Below the pieces are notes generated by a model that was not told where the DNA came from, did not search any database, and worked only from the letters and a program-made list of their open reading frames with translations. Source: Paramyrothecium sp. XJ0827 (taxonomy: Eukaryota > Ascomycota > Sordariomycetes > Hypocreales > Stachybotryaceae). From it: 64,000 nucleotides of DNA. Positions 46,080 through 56,126 of the stretch are shown here, piece after piece (position 1 is the first letter of the stretch; each line of letters starts with the position of its first letter). Location of the stretch: positions 682,001 through 746,000 of the forward strand of contig JAJFPB010000010.1 in NCBI GenBank assembly GCA_020881915.1. The letters run 5' to 3'. Made by a program: the position numbers and the translations under genes.

Positions 46080-47180
46080 ATGGCGTCTGAAACTCGCATT
46101 GCCATCGACCAAGAACGGGTACCTCCTCTGCTGAAGGTTCGCCTTCCATTTTCTCACCGCCTGAACTGCTTCCTGAGACTATGGGCGTTCAAAATCATCG
46201 CGGCAATCTTCTTTTCTATCGATAGATTTCGTCACCCAGCGCCGGGGTCTCTACGACCCACTGCATTGAAGCGCTACCCCTGTCGCCGTGGTCTGCAAAC
46301 TCGCATCTTCTATCCCCCCAGCTACAAACCCGGAGAGCTGCTGCCATTATACCTTAGTGTCCACGGCGGCGCCTTTGTGGTCGGTGATCCCCAGCACGAT
46401 GACGAGTTCTGCGCTATGTGGGCGAAGCGCACTGGCATGCTGGTCGTTTCATTAGACTACCGCAAAGCGCCTGTCTCCCCTTTCCCCTGTGGCGTACACG
46501 ACGTTGCTGCTCTTGCAAACGCTGTACTGGATGATGACTCGTTGCCCATCGACAAAAGCAAGGTTACGATTGGGGGCTTCAGCGCCGGCGGCAATCTCGC
46601 CCTTGCAGCAGCTCAACTGCCCGGTCTAAAGGGTGTTGTCAAGGCGGCATTGACCTTCTATCCTATTGTGGACTGGGGCCATCCTCCTGACGAAAAGATG
46701 AGAAGGCGGCCCTACAAAGGCGGACCACAAGATGGCCTTGAGCACTCGGGTTGGTGGTTTGACTGGGGCTACGTACCTGTAGGCCAGAACCGACACGATC
46801 CACTCCTAAGCCCATACTACGCTCAAAAAGAAGATCTTCCGCCGTGGATATACATCATCGGAGCTGAGTGGGACATGCTCAGGTTAGAGAGCCAGAAGAT
46901 GATCCACAACCTGGCAGGACTGGATTGGACGCAGGAGAATGATTTTGAGAAAGGCACGTACAAATGGACTTTGGCGAGAGGCTGTTCCCACGCCTTTACT
47001 CACCATTGGGGACAGCCGCCATCAAAAAAGAAGAGAAGAGAGGCGAAATGCGAGCCAATTTATGTGCAAGCAGCGCAATGGCTGGAGAAAGCGCTGAGGA
47101 ATTCAGAGGCGCAAGAAGAATGTGAGACTTTAATTGTTCAGCCTAAGAGGGAACGTCCGCTAATCTTATCGAAGCTCTAG
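46080..47180 (+). CDS. Alpha/beta hydrolase, HSL-type esterase/lipase
   Basis: Single exon, 366 aa. The oxyanion-hole motif is HGGAF (HGGG in many relatives), the nucleophile elbow is GGFSAGGN (Ser in G-x-S-x-G), the acid is probably Asp in GAEWDML, and the catalytic His lies in GCSHAFTHHWG. LDYRKAPVSPFPCGVHDV is the conserved stretch of the hormone-sensitive-lipase family (alpha/beta hydrolase fold 3). A hydrophobic patch near residues 35-50 could anchor it to membranes; no clear signal peptide. It should cleave small carboxylic esters; the natural substrate is unknown. Confidence 0.9.
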   Translation: MASETRIAIDQERVPPLLKVRLPFSHRLNCFLRLWAFKIIAAIFFSIDRFRHPAPGSLRPTALKRYPCRRGLQTRIFYPPSYKPGELLPLYLSVHGGAFVVGDPQHDDEFCAMWAKRTGMLVVSLDYRKAPVSPFPCGVHDVAALANAVLDDDSLPIDKSKVTIGGFSAGGNLALAAAQLPGLKGVVKAALTFYPIVDWGHPPDEKMRRRPYKGGPQDGLEHSGWWFDWGYVPVGQNRHDPLLSPYYAQKEDLPPWIYIIGAEWDMLRLESQKMIHNLAGLDWTQENDFEKGTYKWTLARGCSHAFTHHWGQPPSKKKRREAKCEPIYVQAAQWLEKALRNSEAQEECETLIVQPKRERPLILSKL

Positions 47181-48987
47181 AAAGATGACAACAGAAATGG
47201 TTACATGAAAACAAGAGTGTTGTCTGCACCTATGCATTTAGGGAGTTCAAGTCAGCTTAAGATCTGAATTATAAACATGAAAACACCTGTAGCCTCTGCG
47301 TCAATGTGTTTTTTGGGCTCTCGCATTTCTGCGAACCTGTATTCATCACATTCTTTATTGATGACGAATCGCATCCCCCGTCGGGTCAGCCGTTGTTCAA
47401 CCACATGCATAAACATCTTCTTCCGCCTCTTCAGCCTCTCAACCCTCGCGGGATATCGTGTGGCAAGCTCTTCGCCAATCCTGAGAAAGCCCTTATTATT
47501 CGTACTCCCATCATTATTTCATATTTTCAGTGCATATCGAAAAGCCGAACTTCAAGTATCTTCCCTGGAGTCTGGGATTATCTTTGCATGATGGTTGTAC
47601 GACTTGCCTTTGGTCTAAATCCCTCCCCTCATGGAGAGCAAAGGCAACACAGCTAGATGGTGTGTAACGTGCTGGACAATTGCAGCGTCAACTATCACAA
47701 CACTATTCATTTCGGGGAACATGTTGCAGTGTTTAACAAGATGAAATCGTGGTCGCGCTTCGTGTGCAAGTGCACGGTGGACTTAGAAGTGCCGAGCTGT
47801 TCGCACCGCCGCCTGCTTGCTACAGTGGTTCACAATGTGATTCATCTATATTGAGGTGGCTTGACTCTGGCTGAATCATGGGGATCAATGCAGATTACCA
47901 AGCATATCCCACCGGGTGCCGCGCACTCGTTTAGCGCCGGTCGTCGTCATTCTCCGTAAACATATCAATGGTCGCACCCCCAATTTCGCACATTCCTAAC
48001 TAGTAGTCTTGGCCCGAGTGGCGCAGCTATGGTCGATCGATCTGTGAGCATAAACAGAACCATATCTTCTGTTGATTGGAGAATCTTTCCTTGTTTGTCA
48101 AGCTGTATTGTCCATTCCATCATATGCTACGGAAACCCAACAGAAACGACGGAAAAGACGTGGGAAAGGATTACCATCCGAACAGACGGGCTTATCTCTT
48201 CTCCCTTCCTGGACAAAATGCCTTATAAGTTGTAAAGAGGGCTTGAATCTCTATGATTTTGCAGGGTTTATGATAGAGCTGCGCGGGACTATATTTGGCG
48301 GCTGGGAAGACTTCAAAATCGTCGAAAGCGTGGATCCAATCAAAGACGTCCCGAATTCTTTTCAAACATCAAGCGTGTTTAACAGTAACGTATAGTTTCC
48401 ACGGTGGGGTTATTAGCTTGCCCGAACGGACCACGTATCTCAATAGAATGCCTATTTCGATATGTCTACGGCCCTTGGTGAATACCTCATCTGTTTTGCA
48501 GATTTTTCAGAGTGTTTGTCTTTGGATAATGACGGTAGTTCTACACAGCTCAAAAACAAATGAACTGCCGGTGGCGGCGATCAGCAATGCGAATAGTGTT
48601 TAATCTGAAAATAGATTATATCCATTGCTCCGGTCCCACAAAGGGCCTGTGTGCCCAGTATCTAGTTCAGGCTAAATCTCTACTTTGTCCAGCCAAGCTT
48701 TCGAGCCACGGTGCAGTCAATGCCAAATTACGCGTCTTTTTGGTCCAGCGTATCTAAAATCATGTGGGATGACCGAGTAGCCAGTGTCGGACAAATGCCG
48801 AACTGATAAGACTAGACTTATGAACACTCGATCTTGCAATGCCCCCTGGTCCAACCTACTGGCGGGGTTATCGTGGCTTATATACCAAGTGCTTTTCCCT
48901 CGAGATATCGTTTTCTTGCAGGTGAGCCCTAGTCGTTTTTCAACGTCACCCTGTCAAAACAAGAATAATACTCAACTATTCATCATC
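47181..48987. other. Long intergenic region, no supported gene
   Basis: About 1.8 kb. Overlapping frames at 47277-47656 and 48072-48603 have no start, splice or domain support. AT-rich compared with the flanking genes. Confidence 0.5.
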
Positions 48988-49594
48988 ATGCGTCCTGTCT
49001 CTTTGCTTCTTCTCATCTCCTCGCCTCTGGTATTTGCTCTTGGTCCGCGCCATGACCAGCCGACAAGGGTCCTAGCCGCTCGACAAGCCGTCGTCACTCC
49101 GCCGCCTTGTAGGGCGATTGTTCCAGCCCCTTCAGAAGTTGAGACGGCAAAGAGGCATCAACTCTTTGCAAACGCTTTCCTTGTAACAAAGAATCTGACC
49201 AACGCGTTCGAGTACATTTCATCGACGTATATTGTATGGATCTCCTGTCAATTCAAGTCAGCTCACTTGAAACTTTTGATTGACCATTTGACATAGAACC
49301 ACAACCCTTTTGCCGAGGATGGACCTAATGCAGCCTTGGACTTCCTTGGCCCCGTCTGGCCAAGGACACAGATCAGAGTTCTTCGCACCAAGTTTCAAGG
49401 CAACCAGGGCTGGCTCAACTACGAGGCTTCCGGTATTGGCAGAATTGTAGACAGATTCCGCTGGGAGAACGGCTGCATTGTCGAACATGTGAGTTTACCC
49501 GGATTTTCCTAATCACTCTTCCCATCCCTGCTGTACATTATCGCTAATATGGCAATAGTGGGATGTGGGCGAGGTCTACCCGGAGAGTTGTTAA
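48988..49594 (+). CDS. Secreted SnoaL-like (NTF2 fold) protein
   Basis: Three exons: 48988-49233, 49297-49488, 49559-49594 (157 aa), all phase 0. Signal peptide MRPVSLLLLISSPLVFALG, then a short linker. From about residue 55 it follows the SnoaL-like pattern: LTNAFEYISSTYINHNPFAEDG, where the YI-x-HNP motif marks the entrance of the NTF2-like cone, then RIVDRFRWENGCIVEHWDV in the last two strands, the family's usual ending. Relatives include polyketide cyclases and many uncharacterised secreted proteins; catalysis is not implied by the fold. Two short introns have GTATGG-CATAG and GTGAGT-AATAG ends. Confidence 0.8.
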
Positions 49595-49719
49595 TCACAG
49601 TTGGTACGGCATGCTAGTCGTTAAATCTCAGATTACAATATACTAGTATATGATAATGTATTGATCGCGCAATGTTCCAATCGGTACTAAAAGACATTGC
49701 AATCGCCAAGTAGTTCTGT

Positions 49720-50174
49720 TTAGCTTCCACTTGTCTCATTCTTAGAAGTGCTTTCGGGACTATCGACCTGACAACACACACGAAGACACTCCGCGCACAT
49801 GAACGGTTCGAAAATTGGGTCCTTTTCCATGTCTCGTGGATAGTTCTGCCATATGCAGGTCGGATCACCCAGGCCTTCTGGGCTCATACCAGGTGATGCT
49901 GGGTCAAGCCGGCGCATCCGAGCGTCGCAAGCGATACTGCCACAGCGAGTTGTTTTGCTTGGAATGACGTGGTACCAATGATTACTTACAAACTTGGTCG
50001 TGGCTGCCAAATGGTGTCGTGTGGTCGGGTCTGCAGGACAAGGGCATAAATGCCTTGCCCAATACCAACGGCACATGGCTGCGAGTGATATAGAATCTGT
50101 GTAGGGATTTGCTGAGAAATTACTGTTGAGTAGGATTTGGGAAGATTGATGTACGGCACGCTTGGTGTGAGCAT
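49720..50174 (-). CDS. Small unknown protein
   Basis: Two exons: 50174-49990 and 49936-49720 (133 aa). The intron (GTAAGT ... GGCAG, 51 nt) joins PRPSF to IACDARMRRLDPASPGMSPE. Joined, the reading avoids the stops that close each single frame. The C-terminal half has Cys in CDARM, DPTCIW and MCAECLRVCCQ. No signal peptide, TM segment or family is seen. Its 3' end is 125 bp from the SnoaL-like gene's stop (convergent). An upstream exon may be missing. Confidence 0.42.
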
Positions 50175-50761
50175 TACATCTTTAAATATGTTAACAGTGG
50201 CCGTTAATCACAGCTATGTCGCCTTGTGGATCAGTGTGTGTAACACTCTCGTTCGTGGATCACTGATCATGAATCAGGGCAGAACCTTCCCAATCTCCAT
50301 TGTCTGTGATATCGCAGTGTTGGATTAATTTCCATGCTGTGATGAACACCCAAAAGAACAAATAAAAGGGCTCTCGAGTTCACTGATTTTATGCAGTATC
50401 TAGCACTCCCTGCGGTTTTGTTCAGGTTGGTCGAACATATCACTGCACTTTCTGACTACCACGAATGGCTTAATCGAATTGGACCACTGCTTTTGAGTTT
50501 CACATTTCAGCGAATACAAGTGTAAACTGAAACTGACAGCCAAAAGCAAAGTTGGATGCAGGTCAGCATAAATTATACACAGGATACCACGGACTACGAA
50601 GGAACAATGGTTCGCTGCAGACACATTGGAGCTCGGCTGGCAGCCATTTGCAAGATAAATGAGGTCCCTTAAATCATTCATGGACACTTTTCGTAACAAA
50701 CTATGCTTGCCTCCAGCAGAATTGATCATATTGACATTTTTTTATTTGCTTTGCCCACCGA
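50175..50761. other. Intergenic
   Basis: No gene supported between the small unknown gene and the DUF1993 gene. Confidence 0.5.
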
Positions 50762-51359
50762 CTAGTCCGCCTTCACAAAAACATCCTTCAAGTAGTCCAT
50801 AGCTCCAAGCTCAACACCCAAATGACGCAGAATGCAGTAACCCGTGGCCAAATGAAAGTGAAAATTGGGAATAGCAAACTCAGAAACATAACTTTGCCCA
50901 GTGGCGAAGCGGAAATTTCCCACTTTGGTGTCCATAATCAGCTCCCTACTCTCGGCACCCTCCATGACGCTAGGCTCGACTTTTTCCAAAGCCTCGATAG
51001 TGACTTTGATGCGGTCCTGGAGCTGTGCAAAAGTCGTCTCGTCGTCCTCAAAGAAGGGCATTTCCACGCCGCTGAGGCGGTGCACGGCGAGTTTGGCCGT
51101 GTTGGAGCAGGACTGAACTTGGTAGATGATCCTTTGAGGTCGTGATCAGTACATCTAAGTGCATATACGTGGCGCGCAGTTCAAAAAGAGTTGTATCATA
51201 CCCTTTTTGGTCCGGGACCAGCCGGTACTCCAGCATATCCTCTTGTTTCATCTCCTTCTTCTCAGAGAAACTGACACTCTTTTCTAAGATGGCGGAAAAG
51301 TTCTTCAGGTATTTGATGAAGACGGGAATGGTCTGAGCGTATAATGTTGGTGTAGCCAT
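50762..51359 (-). CDS. DUF1993 family protein
   Basis: Two exons: 51359-51202 and 51131-50762 (175 aa). The order matches DUF1993 (PF09351): N-terminal LYAQTIPVFIKYLKNFSAIL, then MLEYRLVPDQKG, VQSCSNTAKLAVHRLSGVEMP, FFEDDETTFAQLQDRI, and the C-terminal IPNFHFHLATGYCILRHLGV. The family has a DinB-like four-helix fold and occurs in bacteria and fungi with no settled function. The intron acceptor at 51133-51132 was fixed by phase and restores the RLVPD...Q spacing. Cytosolic; no targeting signals seen. Confidence 0.87.
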
Positions 51360-53122
51360 TATGAAAATTGGATGGAAATAGATGTGTGAGAACTGCTGAC
51401 ACTTAATATGAAAGAGAGAAAGAGATGGCAAATGGGACGTGTTTTAATTTATGTTAGGTCTTACAGCTTCTTATACTCTGCCGCCGAAAGAGGCAAACTC
51501 CGCAAACCCCTCTTTTCCGCAGATACAGGCCTTTCTCATGTGGGCCACATTTTCGTGCAGTCCAGGCGTGGGATAGATGGTTCATATCGAGCATGGACGT
51601 CCCGGGTCCCAGTTGCCGAAGTGGAGTTGGACTATAAGAAAGGCGTTTCTTGGAGGCTCCGTGTCTTATCCTACAACATCAAGTAGGGTCGTCACTTACC
51701 GCAATTGCACTGACCTTTAACAGAAAGTCTTACAACGTAGCGGAGTTCCGCCAATTCTGGTCCCCTGCCGGTACCCCGTTGCAATGCGAAGTCTCAGCGG
51801 ATGCACAGCCAGTGATCGGCCACCGAGTAGGCTTACTGCTGACCGCTAATCTAGTGGCCATCGCAAGCGACGACCCGAGGCCGAGATCCTCTTTCACTAG
51901 GTCATCCAATCAGCACCTGTAACCCTTGGCCGTGTTCCCCGCCTTTTTAATAAGCTGACAGGACAACGCGAAATGGGTAGTCCGCGACACGTTTGCACAG
52001 GAAGGATGTCACACGATTGTTAGCAAAGGGAGATGGACAGAAAAATATTACCGGGCGCAAACGTCACAGTTGTTATTGTTAGAGACGGGATTTTCTGGCG
52101 TTTATTTCTTGCCTTCTGAGAGTATAATGGTAGAAATCCTGAAAGCTTTTGACGAGATCCCTTAAAAACGTGAATTCCACTCGATGCAGGCCAACGTGAG
52201 TTAGATGTGCCTCGAGATTCAAAACCCAATCTGAGTGCCAATACAAGTCATCGTTGTTGCCAAAGTTGTCTACCTCAAGATTATTTGGGACCTTCTTTGC
52301 TCACAGCCTGCCTCAAGCGCTCGGCAACATCTTCGTCAAGATGTCTCTAGGAAAAAGATGCTAAGTTGGCGGGCCCTTTTCTCTCGCTTCTCTGTTCGAT
52401 CGAAGAATGATGACCTCGAGATGATAGCCTGATGGATCCTTGATGCGAAAATATCCGTTATGCACACTATTTGTCCACTGAAAGACACAGCTCGGGCTTT
52501 CTCGGACTTGAGCAAGGGTTGGAAGCACGGGGGTTTCGCAGAGTATGTGAAGGAAGATTGATCATTACGGCCAGATCTGTATTGGGATTGTAGCTGTGGA
52601 TTGCATCATGTGTCGAAGGCTTTAGTAAGTTAGGTAGGACCCAATCTTCTTGCCCTCGACAGGCAAGTTGATAAAGCCATATATCATAGAGCTAAGCTTG
52701 TTGAAGCCAGCTACTGCTTCTTATCCCAGCGAGAAGACTAGCAAGCAAAAAAATAAGATCAGACTATTCTTGCTTGCCGTTGAGCTTTAACTCAATGGTC
52801 TTCGAAGCACTTACAGCTCACCTTTTAGCGCCTTGCCAAGAATAGACGCTGTTCCAACCCACCAATGACATAGCAGAGAGACACCCGTGGGAAAACTTCA
52901 TTGATTGCCCAAGGCCAGCCAACTCAGGACTGATGGCCCGATAGAAGAATAAAGTTAGGGTCAAACTTGACTGGTCTAAAAGTAAACAAGTGCTAGGTAT
53001 GTCAAAAGACTGGGAAGACTACGATAAGAAGCCTCGGGTCCCGCAAGGGCTAGCGATGTTGCAAACAGGACGTATCCACTCCAAAAATAACGAGTGGAGT
53101 GGGAGATTCACTCGAACTGATC
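51360..53122. other. Long intergenic region, no supported gene
   Basis: About 1.76 kb without recognisable gene. Frames at 51408-51922 and 52990-53220 lack family content; the latter overlaps the tRNA gene. Confidence 0.5.
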
Positions 53123-53231
53123 TGGACAAACGGGGAATCGAACCCCGGACCACTCCCAGAAGACGTTTGGACACATATATGATGTGTCCAGCTCATGCTA
53201 AGGGAGTATTATACCACTAAACCATTCGCCC
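53123..53231 (-). tRNA. tRNA-Ala (AGC) with a 37-nt intron
   Basis: On the minus strand, exon 1 is 53231-53196 and exon 2 is 53158-53123. The acceptor stem GGGCGAA/TTTGTCC contains the G3-U70 wobble pair that specifies alanine, with A at the discriminator position. Anticodon stem CTCCC/GGGAG encloses loop TTAGCAT with AGC at 53199-53197. The T arm is CGGGG-TTCGATT-CCCCG. The intron starts one base 3' of the anticodon, the standard place, and holds a 9-bp hairpin (TGGACACAT/ATGTGTCCA, read on the plus strand at 53168-53190). No CCA is encoded. Confidence 0.93.
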
Positions 53232-53728
53232 GGATGATGGACGCTGGGACGCTTCAAGCAGTATGTAGAGCCCGACGCGTGTGGCTACCAGTTGATGCTG
53301 ACCTGGCGACTAATAGGCTCTGTACGACACCCGTAGTAAAAGATTAAACACTATCTGTACAATTCTATCCTTGAGATTTATGAGGAGTAAGTCAATCAGA
53401 CGGCTCTTTGATGCGTATTTGCGACAGGACACAAGCCTTTTGTATAGGGTAGGAGGCATCACATTGACGTTAATGAGCGTCCTTCGTTCCGCCTTTGATG
53501 TCCAATGCTTGAATTAAGAAATGGTTAAATGTTGCTTGATAACTCCTAGTTATGACTTGATGGCGTTTGATTTAGTGTGTGAGTCAAAATCCGGCTAGCA
53601 CGTGAATCAAAAGGTTTTCACCGAGCGGAATTGTTGTCAACAAGCTGAGTGAATACTCGAAGTCATTAGTGTGGATTCGCTCTCCTTTGCTTTTTGCTCT
53701 GTTTCTGTGCCTACAATCAGCAGAGCCA
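53232..53728. other. Intergenic
   Basis: Between the tRNA gene's 5' end and the D-amino-acid oxidase 3' end. Nothing recognised. Confidence 0.5.
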
Positions 53729-54911
53729 TCAGAGCCTAGCTTTGACAGTCAATTGCTGTTCCGACAAGACGCTTCTGACCAAGTCGATGACTTCCTCTGC
53801 GACACCCCAGCATATCTCATATCCTCTTCCTCCTGCTCCATAAGCATGGACCACAGGTCCACTAGTCCTCTGAGCGCATACAGTGTCTCCTGGTTGCTCA
53901 GTTTCTATCCTCATTCCTCCCTCGCGTGTAGGTCTACGGCCCACAATGTCGGCAATCCGCTCGACCTCACCGCTAAAGGGCGGGGACGTTGCGGCAAACT
54001 GGAAAATCTTGCGACCCTCAGCCAAGAGTTTTTCCCTTGTGGATACATCTGGCTCAGAACTCCAGTCCCCTGGTTGTTTGGTTCCGCCTATGACTGTGCC
54101 TCCATCAAGAAAGCGCGGGATCACAAAACTCCATGAACCGTCCTTGTTTTGCCTGGTGACTGTCTTGGTAGCGGTGGTAAAATCTGTGAGGACGGTTTGC
54201 CCTAGCAAAAGTGTTAACACTTATTTTGTAATCATGAGACTGCTGAGAAGGTCAACCTCGTGTTGGGAAACATCTCGGATCTCCGAAACCAATCCCAGAT
54301 GCATTAATAACCAATCGCACGTTGGGGGCAATGCTGTAGCCTTCCCACTCGCTCGTGAGATTCCGCTGCAGAGTTCGACCCCCTCGAACGATGAAGGAGC
54401 GTAGGAGATTGGCGCAATAGACTGGAGCGTTGATACAATATGTATCATACTCGTAGCCCAACACAACACCATTCGGTAGCTCGTTCTGATCATACTTGCG
54501 ATAGTTTGCGAGCCCTGTCTCTGAGAAGAAAGACTCCGATGTCTGTTGCTCGTAGTCCGTCGGTGGTGCCTCCAAAAACTCGATACCTTTACATTTCGTC
54601 ACACCAGCGGATTGGGACAATTGCAGTTGCTCCCAGAACACCTTTGCAGTGCGCTTCAGCCATGCGGCTTCTCGCACGAGCTGGGGAGTGCTAGCTGGAA
54701 TGGGCCGTACATGAGCCCCTGCCCACATGGAAGCGTAGCCCACGGAGTGTTTGATTGGAGCTCCCGGGATAGATGTTGGCCATTCTCGCGAGACAATGAT
54801 GACGTCGAACTTGGACCGGTCCAATGCAGAAAGAAGGCTGTTGGCAGTGGCGAGGCCGATGATGCCAGCGCCAATTACTACAATGGATGATTTTCCAGAG
54901 ACCTCTGCCAT
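53729..54911 (-). CDS. D-amino-acid oxidase, predicted peroxisomal
   Basis: Two exons: 54911-54257 and 54201-53729 (375 aa). It oxidises D-amino acids with FAD and O2 to imino acids and H2O2. The FAD-binding motif VVIGAGIIGLATA is at the N-terminus (G-x-G-x-x-G). Family marks are GVVLGYEYDTYCINAPVYCANLL, VINASGIGFGD, PTRGQTVL, GRRPTREGGMRIE (the substrate-binding Arg region) and VVHAYGAGGRGYEICWG near the end. The last three residues, ARL, fit the peroxisomal PTS1 consensus [SAC][KRH][LM], as in other DAAOs. The intron donor GTTGAC is unusual but the join PTRGQTV is the conserved one. It could instead prefer D-aspartate; substrate choice is not readable. Neighbours at 56127-59147 suggest a shared pathway. 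Confidence 0.92.
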
Positions 54912-56126
54912 GTTGATGATGGCTATTAAGGTATATGTCTTCGAATGCTGTTTAGATTAATTGTCTTTCAATCAAATATGGGTCATTTCCGAAGGCTCAT
55001 TCAGTCTTATTTGTGTTTCTAGCTAAGGGGGCGTACGTCGGTCAGCTTATCAGTCACAAGGTCTTCGTTCGGAGACCACCACAACGGTACTGCTTGTGGC
55101 CCCGAATCTTGGCCGAGATCGGCACTGGCAGCAAAACGAGAGTGAGGCATCATACCATGTGGTGAAAAAGGGCGATACACCAGTGGATGGACGCCAGATG
55201 CGCCCGGATATCGATGTTGGGGGCTTTGCAGTATTTGGGTGGGGCAGCAGTGCATAATACGTTCCCGGTGTGGCTCAGTACAGTGGTCTGTGGTGCTTTG
55301 TTCTGGAGCTAATGGGAATGGAAGCATATTAGTGACATGGCTGCTGTCTTGAGACTTGCTGGCAGCTAATTCTCAGATATTTATTGGCCAAGGTTTATGA
55401 AGACAGATCTGCCTACCCCTGCGAACATGTAATCTACGGAGATGCAAGCCCGAGGGATGCGGGTAGATAAGTCTTACAAGACTTGAATGAGAGACACGGC
55501 CAAGGTTGGTGTGATACGACTCTCGTGCAGCAGTGGCAGGGTCTTCGGGGTTGGCGCTCCGTGATCTGTTTAGCGGAGACGCTAATCTCTTCGGCCCCCA
55601 CAAATCAGATTAGCATCTGAAATGGTTGCGGCTGTGGCAAGGTTTCACGCAAGCGTCAGAATTTCGTCGTCTCTGTCTTTGCTCTGATTCTGCATTTCTC
55701 TTTGAACCGTGAGGTGGGTTTGACAGAGTGGAGCGAGAACAGCTGAGCAACATCCTCAACGGCTCCAGTCTGTATGAGGGGACCGTAACCACTTGCATGT
55801 GGCCATCGCCATGGATCTGGTTGACAGTGCAATCAGAGCGATGGTAGCAGATAGCTCGGGTTTCTTTCAGGAAAGAAGACATTCTAAAAAGCCAATGATT
55901 CAGTCCTGATGTTTTCCATATACGCGTTTTCGCCAAGTTAATGGGAAGAGAGTTGATACAGCTTGTATTTATCATAAAGGTGGCGGCAGTGCATAGAGTC
56001 TACGCTTTGAGCATGCCGTGGGAGAATGGACGATTGTTTCACATCAAGGTTATCTCACATCAACGGTAGGAAATGAGTACATTTTAAGCTTAGAACAATA
56101 TCAACCTTACAAAACAGACTGATTCA
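54912..56126. other. DAAO promoter and intergenic region
   Basis: Contains a perfect 12-bp palindrome GCCGAGATCGGC at 55112-55123, about 200 bp before the DAAO start (CCG-N4-CGG). Minus-strand frames at 55019-55975 have no family resemblance and no supported splice structure. Confidence 0.45.

Noticed and set aside
47277..47656. Two overlapping plus-strand frames after the esterase
   Set aside because: They compete for the same DNA in different frames, neither has domain content, and the region is AT-rich 3' flank.
52990..53220. Plus-strand frame of 76 codons
   Set aside because: Overlaps the tRNA-Ala gene and has no family resemblance.
55019..55975. Three minus-strand frames between DAAO and its regulator
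   Set aside because: No mutual splice model, no motif; treated as promoter and intergenic DNA.
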